DNA of 64,000 bases from HXMU1420-13 sp965601825 (GCA_965601825.1 OZ271839.1:3162001-3226000), one strand, 5' to 3'; counted from the first letter of the stretch, positions 20,990-30,524 are shown. Program-made: numbers and translations. Notes: a model not told the origin generated them from the letters alone.

Positions 20990-21442
20990 ATGGAAAACAA
21001 AACCTCGAAATACTGCAACTGCTTATATCATTCAGTGAATGCTCTTTCAAGAGTATTGACCAAAATGGCAGATGAAGAATTCGCGGTTACGGGGTTAACA
21101 TCATCATATGCACTCCTCCTAATGAGTGTAAATGAAAAACCAGGGATACAACCGAAAGAGATTAGCAAAGAAATGCAACTCACCCCTTCTACAGTGACCC
21201 GCCTTATCGAAAAATTAGAATTAAAAGGTTTAGTGGAACGTAGAAATTCAGGTCGCTGCACATTGGTATATCCAACCCAACTTGGCATTTATAAACATAA
21301 AAACATAAAAGATGCATGGGTTTCTTTGCACAGTCGATATTCCGAACTATTAGGGAAAGAAAAAACAAACCTGCTGACATCAGAAGTTGGTTCATCAATA
21401 CAATTACTTGGTGAAAAACCTGAATGTCGCATCATCAACTAA
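20990..21442 (+). CDS. MarR-family transcriptional regulator
   Basis: The winged helix-turn-helix reads LTPSTVTRLIEKLELKGLVERR, typical for MarR, with flanking dimerisation helices. The ATG at 20990 is chosen over an upstream TTG because the latter lies within the predicted promoter. Cysteines near the N-terminus (KYCNC) and C-terminus (PECRI) could make it redox sensitive, which is inference. The SDR gene begins 19 bases downstream, so the regulator most likely controls itself and that enzyme through the palindrome upstream. Confidence 0.9.
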   Translation: MENKTSKYCNCLYHSVNALSRVLTKMADEEFAVTGLTSSYALLLMSVNEKPGIQPKEISKEMQLTPSTVTRLIEKLELKGLVERRNSGRCTLVYPTQLGIYKHKNIKDAWVSLHSRYSELLGKEKTNLLTSEVGSSIQLLGEKPECRIIN

Positions 21443-21461
21443 ATTATTTAAACAGAAAACT

Positions 21462-22346
21462 ATGTCTAGTAAAGTATTTATAACCGGAGCGAGTGGTGGA
21501 TTTGGCGCATTAACAGTGAAAAGTCTACTTGAAAATGGTCACTCAGTTGTTGCGACCATGAGAAATGTTGAAACAAAGAATAAAGAGATAGCTGAAGAAC
21601 TTACATCCTTAGGGGCACATGTTGTTGAATTAGATGTAACCAGCGATGAAAGTGTAAATGCTGGTGTAGCAAAAGCAATTGAACTATTAGGTGGATTAGA
21701 TGTCGTAGTTAATAATGCAGGAATTGGAGTACTTGGAATTCAGGAAACCTTCACTATCGCTGACTTCCAAAAATTATTCGATGTAAATGTATTTGGTGTT
21801 CAGCGTGTAAACCGTGCAGCACTTCCTCATTTAAGAGCTCAAGGCTCCGGTTTAGTAATTCACGTTTCAAGTTTACTTGGTCGAATGACACTTCCATTCT
21901 ACGGTCCATATAATGCATCAAAGTGGGCGTTAGAAGCTTTGGCTGAAAACTACCGCATTGAGCTTTCAGGATTTGGTGTTGATTCAATTTTGGTTGAACC
22001 GGGTGGATATCCTACCTCTTTCTTCAACAGCCTTATTTTCCCAAGTGATACTTCACAGAATGAAAGCTATGGTCCGATGGTAGATGCTCCAAAACAATTA
22101 TTTGATAGCTTTGAAGGTGCCTTGGCAAACAATCCAGATCAGGATCCACAACATGTAGCCGATGCTATTGTAAACTTAATCGAAACCCCGGCTGGTGAGC
22201 GTCCGGTAAGAACAACTGTTGACAATATGGGAATGGGTGTACACATCGCTCCATATAATGAGCAGCTTGAGCAAATTCACCAGGGAGTATTTGGTGCATT
22301 CGGTATGGATGGCATGTTAAAATTAAATGTTAAAGAAGAAGCATAA
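21462..22346 (+). CDS. short-chain dehydrogenase/reductase (SDR)
   Basis: A classical SDR of 294 residues. The cofactor motif is ITGASGGFG near the N-terminus, NNAG appears in VVNNAGIGVLG, the catalytic Ser is in IHVSSLLGRM and the YxxxK motif is YNASK. The ATG at 21462 follows the marR stop by 19 bases and places the Rossmann motif at the N-terminus. It oxidises or reduces an alcohol/carbonyl with NAD(P). The MarR partner suggests induction by an aromatic or reactive compound, by inference. A strong terminator follows. Confidence 0.93.
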   Translation: MSSKVFITGASGGFGALTVKSLLENGHSVVATMRNVETKNKEIAEELTSLGAHVVELDVTSDESVNAGVAKAIELLGGLDVVVNNAGIGVLGIQETFTIADFQKLFDVNVFGVQRVNRAALPHLRAQGSGLVIHVSSLLGRMTLPFYGPYNASKWALEALAENYRIELSGFGVDSILVEPGGYPTSFFNSLIFPSDTSQNESYGPMVDAPKQLFDSFEGALANNPDQDPQHVADAIVNLIETPAGERPVRTTVDNMGMGVHIAPYNEQLEQIHQGVFGAFGMDGMLKLNVKEEA

Positions 22347-22370
22347 AGAGAAATTCTATTTCTCCCATTC

Positions 22371-22407
22371 AAAGGCAATCAATGAAAATTGGTTGCCTTT
22401 TTTCTTT
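22371..22407 (+). terminator. rho-independent terminator after SDR gene
   Basis: AAAGGCAA at 22371-22378 pairs with TTGCCTTT at 22393-22400 across a 14-base loop and runs into a T-rich tract. It closes the marR-SDR operon. Confidence 0.85.
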
Positions 22408-22493
22408 TCAATTCATTAAACATCTAGTAGATATAGCATTTTGCTTTGTTATATTGAAAACACTATAAGCCAAAACAACTAACTATTAAAGAG

Positions 22494-22970
22494 ATGCAAA
22501 ATTTAAATAACATTGGTCTTGATATCGCGAAAAGCGAGGAATTAGCGGAATTATTAAATGATCTATTAGCGAATTATTCAGTGTTTTATCAAAATACTAG
22601 AGGCTACCACTGGAATATTCGTGGGGATAAGTTTTTTGAATTACACGTTAAATTTGAAGAGTTATATAACGACTTGTTTGTGAAAATTGATGAAGTCGCA
22701 GAACGTGTTTTAACGTTAGGTTATGTATCGAAACATAAGTTCACAGATTACCTATCAGGCTCTGAAATTAAGGAGAGCAATGAAGTCTTTGATGGGAAAA
22801 AGGCAATCGAAGAAATACTAGCTGCTTTTAAAATCCTGATAAGTAAACAACGCCATATCCTAACATTTTCAGGTGATATGGAAGATGAAGGTACAAACGC
22901 TCAAATGAGTGATTACATCCGTGAACAGGAAAAGCTAGTATGGATGTATTCGGCCTATCTAAATAAATAA
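22494..22970 (+). CDS. dps: Dps-family ferritin-like DNA-protection protein
   Basis: At 158 residues it has the family length. The ferroxidase-site pattern is visible as the His in GYHWNIRG and HVKFEELYNDLFVKIDEVAERV, which supplies the intersubunit His/Asp/Glu ligands. The protein forms a 12-mer shell that oxidises iron with peroxide and can coat DNA. The N-terminus lacks a long lysine-rich tail, so DNA binding may be weak. It is monocistronic, between two clear terminators. Confidence 0.94.
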   Translation: MQNLNNIGLDIAKSEELAELLNDLLANYSVFYQNTRGYHWNIRGDKFFELHVKFEELYNDLFVKIDEVAERVLTLGYVSKHKFTDYLSGSEIKESNEVFDGKKAIEEILAAFKILISKQRHILTFSGDMEDEGTNAQMSDYIREQEKLVWMYSAYLNK

Positions 22971-22998
22971 AACGTATTTTTGTATTTAATTTGGTACA

Positions 22999-23032
22999 GG
23001 CGATCAACATAAAATTGATCGCCTTCTTATTT
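22999..23032 (+). terminator. rho-independent terminator after dps
   Basis: GGCGATCAA (22999-23007) pairs perfectly with TTGATCGCC (23015-23023), giving a nine-pair stem with a seven-base loop followed by a T-rich stretch. Confidence 0.88.
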
Positions 23033-23324
23033 TCTATGATTCCAATATCATTTTCATTGATGCTGATTGAGAAAGTACATTGAGCACCACTCAATCCTAA
23101 ATTGCACCGTTTAACTGAAACACTTTGACATGTTGAAAAGCCATATCTAGCTTTCTTTGATAGGCTTTGACTTAATCAATAAAATCATTCTGGATAAGAG
23201 TAACCCTGCCGGTTGTAAACCACTCCGTTACTCAAATCTGCCTATAGATTTTAGTTCTACAATCCCTAAACAAATTTTCTAATAATTCGGGTCAAATCAT
23301 TGATTCGTTTCGGGTAAACAATAA
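23033..23324. other. intergenic stretch without recognisable gene
   Basis: About 290 bases between the dps terminator and the next gene. No credible reading frame, RNA gene or repeat was seen. It should hold the promoter of the gene at 23325; TAATAATTCGGG shortly upstream of that gene is a weak candidate only. Confidence 0.4.
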
Positions 23325-24494
23325 ATGAAAACCAATATCTACGTTTTACTTCTTGTATTGATTTCAATATCAGCATCAACTCAAGCTCAAGATTCATTGA
23401 TGACTGCTTTTGGTAATTTTAGTAATCAACTTTACGCCCATCCGGTTAATTACATAAATGGCTACAATCTAATCGAGGAGAATAAAGAAGTTTTCGAAGC
23501 TTCTTCAATAGAGCAATTTTATTACCAAACTTCTTCCACATTTAGTGCCAGAGCGGGTGAGCATGAAGCTACGAAGGAAATGTATTGGTATTCAAAGGGT
23601 TTGGATTTTGAAAATACCATTATAAACGATGATTCTTTTACAGACTATAATTCGATTTTTGAAAACACATCTTCAAGACAGGTTGTTATGGTAAATGAAA
23701 GTCACTCTTATCCAGAACATCGGGTTTTTACAACCAGTTTACTGCAAGAGTTATTCAATCAGGGTTTCCGATATTTTGCACTTGAAGACTTAGGCGATCA
23801 TGATAAAACCATCAATGACAGGAAACATAACCTTAGAACTGATGGTTTTCATATCAATGAAACTATGTTTGCAGAAATGGTTCGAAAAGCGAAGGAAATC
23901 GGTTTTATCCTTGTCCCATATGATAATAATGATGCATGGGAAATAGCTGAACGTGATTCTCTGGGAGCACTTGAATTAAAGAGAATCTTTGATTTAGAAC
24001 CCGATGCAAAAATGTTGGTTTTTTGTGGTCTAGCTCATATTGATAAGACCAAGAAAAGGTTGGGTTATTATATCAAGTCAATGTTAAACATAGATCCATT
24101 AACAATTTCTCAAGTTACAAATGTACCTGTCGCCAGTAGCATAATTTCAGAGCCGAAAATTGTAACTGAAAATAGTTCATTGGAGCATTTTCCAATCCCG
24201 GCTGACTATCAAATTATTCACCCTGTTTATAATTACAATGACAGGCCTGAATATTTATTCCAAAACTATAGGATTAAAAAACAGATCGACCTCACAGATT
24301 ATAATTTTGATGAACCTTTAGTTTTAGAAGTTTATCCAAAGGGATATGAGGATAATTCTATCCCTTTTGATCGCCTTATCATTAATCCTGAAGACCAAAT
24401 TGTAAATATCTCAGCGCTACCAGGGGAGCTTGAACTAATATTTAGCGATATAGATAGCGTTATTGTTAAACGACTAGAGCTTTCCGTGAAATGA
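23325..24494 (+). CDS. exported erythromycin-esterase/ChaN-like protein
   Basis: Signal peptide ending at STQAQ. The motif VVMVNESHSYPEHR, with Glu and His, resembles the catalytic start of the EreA/ChaN/TIKI superfamily. YFALEDLG and VFCGLAHIDK match later motifs of the same fold. The C-terminal ~130 residues are beta-rich and unassigned. Members include erythromycin esterase and haem-binding ChaN; nothing here fixes the substrate. The next gene, 29 bases downstream, encodes a protein of the same apparent architecture, so the pair is likely an operon produced by duplication. Confidence 0.65.
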   Translation: MKTNIYVLLLVLISISASTQAQDSLMTAFGNFSNQLYAHPVNYINGYNLIEENKEVFEASSIEQFYYQTSSTFSARAGEHEATKEMYWYSKGLDFENTIINDDSFTDYNSIFENTSSRQVVMVNESHSYPEHRVFTTSLLQELFNQGFRYFALEDLGDHDKTINDRKHNLRTDGFHINETMFAEMVRKAKEIGFILVPYDNNDAWEIAERDSLGALELKRIFDLEPDAKMLVFCGLAHIDKTKKRLGYYIKSMLNIDPLTISQVTNVPVASSIISEPKIVTENSSLEHFPIPADYQIIHPVYNYNDRPEYLFQNYRIKKQIDLTDYNFDEPLVLEVYPKGYEDNSIPFDRLIINPEDQIVNISALPGELELIFSDIDSVIVKRLELSVK

Positions 24495-24523
24495 TGATTT
24501 AATTCAATAATTCTTAAATAAGA

Positions 24524-25759
24524 ATGGAAATGCATCATATCAGTGTAAAAACTAAATCTAAATTCGTTAGAATCTTTATTCTGATTTTACTCCTGGTTCC
24601 ATTCGGAGCAAATTCACAGGAACCTGGTACGATTTCCGAATATGTAAATGTATTAGAAGAAGAAGGTCAGGATCCAGTAGATTTTGTGAATTCAAAGTTG
24701 GATCAGCATGATCTTATTGTATTTGACGATGCCCTACATTTAGCCCTTGAACCGTTTGAATTCTACCAACAGCTTATAAATGACAAAACTTTTATTAGTT
24801 CGGTGAATTACATTTTTGTGGAATTATTCTCTATAACAGCTCAACCTTACATTGATGAATTTTTAAACAACTCAAAGAAAGACTTTACAATCTTGCGTCC
24901 GGTTTTTCAAAATGATTTCAGTGGGTACGGTTTACGTTATCAGACTTATCTCGATTTGATGAGCTCCGTTTGGGATGCTAATCAGCCAAGATCTGATTCT
25001 GAAAAAATAAAAGTAATTGGTGTCGACCAACCAATTTACTGGGAAGGAATTAGAAGCAGAGTCGACTATGATCTATTCCAGGAATCATTAATTGGTCGAG
25101 ACTACTTTATGTATAAAAAAATTGTTCAAAAGCTTAACAATTTTGAATCAGGAGATAAAGGCATTTTTCTCACAAATACCAGACATGCATACAAAAACAT
25201 TCGAAAATCTGATGGGACTCCTTATTGGAATACAGGCACATTTCTAAATCTATGGCACCCCGGAAAATCATATTCGATTCGCCTTCACAATATGATTTTA
25301 TCCATTGAATCAGAAAGAAAAGATGTTTCAAATGCTTCTACCGAAGGTTTAGATCGGATTTCATATAGCTGGATTAAAATGGAAGATGGAGTCTGGGATG
25401 CAGCTTTTGAAGAATCAGGAAATAATCCTCTAGCTATTCCATTAAGAGACAATGTATTTGGTAAAGCGAAATATGTTGGCAATCATATGCTTAAAGCTGC
25501 CGATGGACAGACTATGTATGATGCATACGACGGATTGATTTTTTTAGCTCCTCTAGAGGATTTACACTTTACTGCCAGATTTGATTTCATTTTTACTAGT
25601 GAGTTCAAAGAAGAATTGAAAAGAAGGATTTTAATATTACAGGAAGGCCGATTAGATGATTTCTTAGCAGAAAATGAAGTTACCTCACTTGAGGACTTTA
25701 TCGAAGAACTATCCAAAGCTCAGGGAATAACCAGAAATTCCTTAGTGCCAAGCGATTAA
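24524..25759 (+). CDS. exported EreA/ChaN-like protein, apparently diverged active site
   Basis: A hydrophobic N-terminal segment ends near ANSQ. IVFDDALHLALEPFEF, YIFVELFS and GIFLTNTRHAYKNI fall at the same relative places as the motifs of the preceding gene, but the E-S-H triad is replaced by D-A-L-H. The middle contains VIGVDQPIYWEG, also seen in erythromycin-esterase-like proteins. A shared fold is supported by spacing only; overall similarity is low. It may bind the same ligand without catalysis, or use a shifted acid/His pair. Function is unknown. Confidence 0.6.
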   Translation: MEMHHISVKTKSKFVRIFILILLLVPFGANSQEPGTISEYVNVLEEEGQDPVDFVNSKLDQHDLIVFDDALHLALEPFEFYQQLINDKTFISSVNYIFVELFSITAQPYIDEFLNNSKKDFTILRPVFQNDFSGYGLRYQTYLDLMSSVWDANQPRSDSEKIKVIGVDQPIYWEGIRSRVDYDLFQESLIGRDYFMYKKIVQKLNNFESGDKGIFLTNTRHAYKNIRKSDGTPYWNTGTFLNLWHPGKSYSIRLHNMILSIESERKDVSNASTEGLDRISYSWIKMEDGVWDAAFEESGNNPLAIPLRDNVFGKAKYVGNHMLKAADGQTMYDAYDGLIFLAPLEDLHFTARFDFIFTSEFKEELKRRILILQEGRLDDFLAENEVTSLEDFIEELSKAQGITRNSLVPSD

Positions 25760-25880
25760 GATTCAATAGAAACAGGTAGTATGATTTTAATCCTACATTC
25801 TACTTATCCATTGAATCACATTATATTTACCTAAAATGTCTTAGTACTCAATCAACTATCTTGATTAAATATTATTTGAA

Positions 25881-26516
25881 TTGAAGCTAGATAGACAACG
25901 CATAAAGTGGTGGATTTTTGGCGGTATTTGCATACTGTTCGGTTTCTATCCTTTCATTTATTTTGTCATTGATATCGAATTCGGATTACTCTCTACCAAA
26001 ACATCTGAATTACTAAACAATCTATTTTGGAATATTGGTTTCTACGGACACATTATTTTTGGAGGTTTAGCGCTACTTGTTGGTTGGACTCAATTCATTG
26101 AAAAACTGCGAATTTCACGAGTTGAAATGCATCGTACACTTGGAAAAGTATATGTTATATCAGTTTTTATAAGCGGTATTTCGGCAGTCTATATAGCTTT
26201 TTATGCTACCGGGGGAATTATCAGCGTACTTGGTTTTGGTTTACTAGGGATTTTCTGGTTAATCACTACCACAGTAGCCTTTCTTTCAATAAGAAATAGT
26301 AATGTGCAACAACATGAAAATCTTATGATTTATAGTTTCGCAGCATGTCTTGCGGCAGTAACACTAAGAATATGGCTGCCAATTTTAACATCCATAACCG
26401 GCAACTTTATATCAGCATATCAAATTGTAGCCTGGCTTTGCTGGATTCCTAATATTATTGTGGCATTTATTTTGGTTAGGAGAAAGGAATATTTAAACAG
26501 AGCTATTGAAGTATAG
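25881..26516 (+). CDS. DUF2306-like integral membrane protein
   Basis: Six hydrophobic helices cover most of its 211 residues. The conserved MHRTLGKVYV and QQHENLMIYSF segments are characteristic of DUF2306 membrane proteins. Its histidines and charged residues at helix ends resemble those of haem-binding membrane families, but no function is established. It begins with TTG at 25881; no ATG gives the first helix. It stands between two unrelated genes, 32 bases before the metallo-hydrolase. Confidence 0.75.
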   Translation: MKLDRQRIKWWIFGGICILFGFYPFIYFVIDIEFGLLSTKTSELLNNLFWNIGFYGHIIFGGLALLVGWTQFIEKLRISRVEMHRTLGKVYVISVFISGISAVYIAFYATGGIISVLGFGLLGIFWLITTTVAFLSIRNSNVQQHENLMIYSFAACLAAVTLRIWLPILTSITGNFISAYQIVAWLCWIPNIIVAFILVRRKEYLNRAIEV

Positions 26517-26548
26517 ATTCCGCCTTTTCATTCATTATATTCGCAGCC

Positions 26549-27685
26549 GTGAAGAAAATGCCCAACATCATTAAAAAGATCATGATTTATGCTATCGGGA
26601 TCGTTGTAATCCTTGCTGCAGCAACTTTCATTTTTATGAGACAACCAAAATTTGGAAAAGCACCTACTGGCGCACATTTGGAAGAAATCTCGAAATCACC
26701 AAATTTTAAAGATGGTGTATTTCAGAACCTAAGTTTTACACCGGATATTACGGAAGGCTATTCTTATTGGAGTATTATTAAAGATCAGTTTTTTTCAAGT
26801 AATCCTCGAACCTCCCCTACTGATCCTATACCAACTACCAAAACTGATCTACATAATTTAGATGACAATGAAAATGTTCTAGTATGGTTTGGACATTCCT
26901 CTTATTTCATGCAATTAGATGGAGTTAAAATATTAGTCGATCCAGTTTTTAGTGGTAGGGCGTCACCGGTTCCCGGTACTGTGAAAGCATTTCCAGGTAC
27001 CGATCGATATTCAGTGGAAGACATTCCTGAGATAGATTATTTACTAATAACCCATGACCATTACGACCACATTGATTACAAAACGATTGTTGCCCTCGAA
27101 GGGAAAGTCAAACAAGTGGTATGTGGATTAGGAGTTGGTTCTCATTTTGAGTTTTGGGGTTATTCTACATCAAAAATTCATGAAAATGACTGGTTTCAAG
27201 AATTTGAGATAAATTCAAATTTTAAGATTCATATACTTCCAGCTCGCCATTTTTCAGGCAGAGGATTTAAAGCAAAGAATACACTATGGGTATCCTATCT
27301 ACTAGAAACTAAGGATAGAAAAATATATGTAGGTGGAGATAGTGGATATGATACTTTCTTTAAAGACATAGGGAATCAATTTGGGCCAATTGATTTAGTA
27401 ATTCTTGATAATGGGCAATACAATGATGCCTGGCGAGAAATTCACTTTCATCCGGAAGAAGTAGTTCAGGTTGCGAATGATTTACAAGCAAAACACCTAT
27501 TCCCTGTTCATTCATCGAAATTTGTTTTAGCTATGCATCCCTGGGATGAACCACTGATGGAAGTTGATCGAATCAACAATGAAAGTGATCACCCAATACC
27601 TCTATTTACACCAATTATTGGAGAGAAGAATTCGTTGGATAGTATAAAAGTAGATTATGATAAATGGTGGGAGTCGATTGAATAA
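26549..27685 (+). CDS. membrane-anchored metallo-beta-lactamase-fold hydrolase (NAPE-PLD/UlaG-like)
   Basis: An uncleaved-looking N-terminal helix (IGIVVILAAATFIFM) anchors it. The zinc motif is LLITHDHYDHID, with later ligands in PARHFSGRG, VGGDSGYD and PVHSSKF. This order is that of the beta-lactamase_2 group, which contains NAPE-phospholipase D and ascorbate-lactonase-like enzymes. GTG at 26549 or ATG at 26558 could start it; the difference is three residues. Likely a phosphodiesterase or lipid hydrolase at the membrane; the substrate is not visible. Confidence 0.88.
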   Translation: MKKMPNIIKKIMIYAIGIVVILAAATFIFMRQPKFGKAPTGAHLEEISKSPNFKDGVFQNLSFTPDITEGYSYWSIIKDQFFSSNPRTSPTDPIPTTKTDLHNLDDNENVLVWFGHSSYFMQLDGVKILVDPVFSGRASPVPGTVKAFPGTDRYSVEDIPEIDYLLITHDHYDHIDYKTIVALEGKVKQVVCGLGVGSHFEFWGYSTSKIHENDWFQEFEINSNFKIHILPARHFSGRGFKAKNTLWVSYLLETKDRKIYVGGDSGYDTFFKDIGNQFGPIDLVILDNGQYNDAWREIHFHPEEVVQVANDLQAKHLFPVHSSKFVLAMHPWDEPLMEVDRINNESDHPIPLFTPIIGEKNSLDSIKVDYDKWWESIE

Positions 27686-27757
27686 TTAGGAACTTTCACA
27701 ATTAGGGGGTTATCAAATTTCATGTGTATTAGATGAAAATGAATAAACATCTTTACC

Positions 27758-28471
27758 ATGAAAAATTTATTAGTAATAACCTTTGTTGCCCTATTCTCTT
27801 TTAATAGTCTAGTTCAGGCTCAAACTATAAGAAATGCAGCTGAAGCTGTTGATAATCAACAAGAAATTCATGTTGGGTTTGCTCAATTAGATCGTGATCT
27901 CTACGAATTGGCAGCATTTAAATCAAAGCTTTCAGCCCTTGAAGATGCCCTTCAGAACAGAGATAAAGATACAGCAAGAGCTCTGATAAGCGATCTTGTT
28001 TCTGACATGCAGCGTGAAATCAACCAAAGTGAACGCAAAATTGCTCAGGATAGCAAAGAAGTAAGAGAAAGTACTTCTGAAAGAAATGCCTCGAATAGAG
28101 AAGTACGAAATTCACGCCGAAATGCAGCTGATAATGGAACTGTGACCAATCAAGAAGTTCGAAGACTAAAAGATGATCGTAGTGATCGCCGAGATGACCA
28201 ACGAGATCTAAACGATGATAAATCTGATCTCGAAAATCAGATTGCCAGAACAAATCAACAAAAATTCATTTTTGGCTCATTGAAGAAAGTACGTTTCTCT
28301 TTTAGAGAAAGTGTAAGTGAACAAATTACTGCCAACGTGAAACTGATTCATGAGTTTGTTCAAACGATGGAAGCAGATATAGCAGCAACCCGACTTGAAT
28401 TAGCTGAAGATCATCGCGAAGTACGTGAAGACCGAAGAGAACGCCGCGAAGATCGAAGAGTTGGTGGATAA
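27758..28471 (+). CDS. exported highly charged coiled-coil protein
   Basis: Signal peptide ending at VQAQ. The mature protein is nearly all alpha-helical and very rich in Arg, Asp, Glu, Gln and Asn, with several heptad stretches such as NQEVRRLKDDRSDRRDDQRD. It ends in an Arg/Glu repeat (VREDRRERREDRR). No enzyme motif or known family was recognised. It is alone between a metallo-hydrolase gene and a strong terminator. A structural or stress role in the periplasm is possible but unsupported. Confidence 0.7.
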   Translation: MKNLLVITFVALFSFNSLVQAQTIRNAAEAVDNQQEIHVGFAQLDRDLYELAAFKSKLSALEDALQNRDKDTARALISDLVSDMQREINQSERKIAQDSKEVRESTSERNASNREVRNSRRNAADNGTVTNQEVRRLKDDRSDRRDDQRDLNDDKSDLENQIARTNQQKFIFGSLKKVRFSFRESVSEQITANVKLIHEFVQTMEADIAATRLELAEDHREVREDRRERREDRRVGG

Positions 28472-28488
28472 AACAGAAACTTTTACTT

Positions 28489-28522
28489 AAAGGCGATTGG
28501 GTGGTACCTAGTCGCTTTTTTT
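28489..28522 (+). terminator. rho-independent terminator
   Basis: A 14-pair stem (28489-28502 with 28506-28519, including G-U pairs) with a tight GGT loop runs into a T tract, 17 bases after the coiled-coil gene. Confidence 0.85.
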
Positions 28523-28608
28523 CTAAAGTCTTTAAACAAAGATGCTCTCCAAGCTATAAAAAGCAGTTTATTCGAGTTATTTACTGCAGGTCTAGCTACC
28601 TTGACTAG

Positions 28609-29538
28609 ATGTTGTCACCTAATTTTTTAGATAGCCATTCTACTATCGTTATAGATGGCGGTCTTTCTAATGTACTTGAATCCCTAGGTTGTGATCTAAA
28701 CCATAAATTGTGGACTGCAAACTTACTAGAGAACAATCCAGAGTCGATTATTCAAACTCATCTTGAATACATCAAAGCTGGTTCACAGGTTATTTCTACT
28801 GCCAGTTATCAAGCATCCATACAAGGTTTGATGAATGTTGGATTTTCAAATAGCGAGGCTAGACAACTCATTCTAAAATCTGTACAACTAGCAGAAGCTG
28901 CCATTGAGAAAGCTGCAAAATCAGGAATTATCAGTAAAAAGCCTCTAATCGCAGCAAGTATTGGCCCTTATGGCGCCTTTTTAGCTGATGGGTCAGAATA
29001 TAAAGGCAATTATGGAATCTCAGATGGTGAGCTAATTGATTTTCACCGGGAAAGAATTCTGCTTCTAGATCAATCTAATGCGGATTTATTGGCTATCGAG
29101 ACCATCCCTAGCATGCAAGAGGCAAAAGTGCTTTCTGATATCTTGAAGCAATGCCAAACACCAGCTTGGATTTCTTTCTCATGTAAAAATGGCCAACATC
29201 TAAATGATGGAAATAGCATCATTGAAGTTGTATTACTTTTTAAAAATCATCCAACTGTATTCGCTGTTGGAGTTAATTGTACACATCCTAAATATATCTC
29301 AGAGTTAATTCAGAATATTAAATCAGCCAAAATTGATAAGAAAATCATCGTTTATCCAAATTCAGGTGAAGCATTTAACGCTGAAACAAAGACATGGTTA
29401 GGCGTCTCCGAGCCAACCTCATTTGTTCAGATGTCACAAGAATGGAAACTCAAAGGTGCAGATATTATTGGTGGATGCTGTCGAATTGGCCCCAATCACA
29501 TAAAAAATCTTAGCGATATGATGAACAACATAAAATGA
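28609..29538 (+). CDS. mmuM: homocysteine S-methyltransferase
   Basis: The zinc-binding cysteines are in VGVNCTHP and the C-terminal GGCCRIGPNHI, the signature of the Hcy-binding family. The N-terminus IVIDGGLSNVLESLG and the STASYQAS segment also match the MmuM/YbgG subfamily, which methylates homocysteine from S-methylmethionine or S-adenosylmethionine. At 309 residues it is full length, so it is not a MetH fragment. Cytoplasmic and monocistronic. Confidence 0.92.
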   Translation: MLSPNFLDSHSTIVIDGGLSNVLESLGCDLNHKLWTANLLENNPESIIQTHLEYIKAGSQVISTASYQASIQGLMNVGFSNSEARQLILKSVQLAEAAIEKAAKSGIISKKPLIAASIGPYGAFLADGSEYKGNYGISDGELIDFHRERILLLDQSNADLLAIETIPSMQEAKVLSDILKQCQTPAWISFSCKNGQHLNDGNSIIEVVLLFKNHPTVFAVGVNCTHPKYISELIQNIKSAKIDKKIIVYPNSGEAFNAETKTWLGVSEPTSFVQMSQEWKLKGADIIGGCCRIGPNHIKNLSDMMNNIK

Positions 29539-29665
29539 GTTGCTTCCTATCACGACTTTCAACAACTGGTTGAAATGATTATTATCCACCCACTTACTAT
29601 GCTTCCTGAAACAGGGTTTTAAGAATTCTCGGGAACTTTTGCTTCATCATTCTAATTCGGAGACA

Positions 29666-30520
29666 ATGAAATACTTATCAACCATATTATTACTCACTTT
29701 GATTGGATTTACTACCGCTTGCCAGAACTCAGAAAAGAAAACCACAGATACAGACAGTGCCTGGGAAGTTGATTTTTTTGATGATTTCGAAACTTTTAAT
29801 ACTGATAATTGGCAGGATCAGCGAATTTGGGTAAATAATGAACAACAATGCTACGTGCCCGATGGTGAATATGGAACTCGTGAAGTGAGTGACGGTACCC
29901 TCAAACTAAAAGTTGTGAATATTGGTGATAAGATTGAATGCGATAACATGGACAAATTTGGTGAGCAGCACCCTCCTACCCAATATGTTGCAGGACGAAT
30001 TGCATCAAAAAACAGAAAAGAGTTTGTTAAAGGTAAATGGACAGCTCGATTAAGATTACATTCTAATGGTGAACCCAGCCAATTCCCGGCCTGGTGGATT
30101 TTAGGAGCACAAAACAATGAACCACCTGTTCAGGAAGAAGACGAAAATGTTTGCTGGCCACTAACCGGATCTGGAGAAATCGACATTTTTGAACATCATG
30201 GTGATCACCTTAAGGATGAGTTTACAACCGGAGCTATTAAAAGCCTTGGCGAATGTGATAAAGGCGACTGGTGGAGTTTCCGTGATAACTTCCCGGCTAC
30301 ACTAAATGAATTTCATGAATACTCTGTAGAATGGGAAGGCAGTGACCTGGTTTATCGCCTGGATGGTGAAGAAGTCTATCGAAATGAAGGTGAAGGTGAT
30401 AATTATCCAGAACCAATGTTTGCCATTCTAAACTATGCAAAAATCACAGAAAATGGCATGGAAGGTGAATGGGTGATGGAAGTAGATTGGGTAAAACATG
30501 AGTATCGAGTAGGAGAATAA
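29666..30520 (+). CDS. GH16 beta-glucanase lipoprotein (laminarinase-like)
   Basis: The ATG at 29666 gives a signal peptide with lipobox FTTAC. The GH16 active-site strand reads GEIDIFEHHG, with nucleophile Glu, helper Asp and acid/base Glu all present. Tryptophan-rich segments such as FPAWWILG line the cleft. Secreted GH16 enzymes of this type cleave beta-1,3- or mixed-linkage glucans such as laminarin. A second GH16 lipoprotein lies at 46.2 kb. The gene converges on a DUF481 gene with only four bases between stops. Confidence 0.9.
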   Translation: MKYLSTILLLTLIGFTTACQNSEKKTTDTDSAWEVDFFDDFETFNTDNWQDQRIWVNNEQQCYVPDGEYGTREVSDGTLKLKVVNIGDKIECDNMDKFGEQHPPTQYVAGRIASKNRKEFVKGKWTARLRLHSNGEPSQFPAWWILGAQNNEPPVQEEDENVCWPLTGSGEIDIFEHHGDHLKDEFTTGAIKSLGECDKGDWWSFRDNFPATLNEFHEYSVEWEGSDLVYRLDGEEVYRNEGEGDNYPEPMFAILNYAKITENGMEGEWVMEVDWVKHEYRVGE

Positions 30521-30524
30521 CTAC

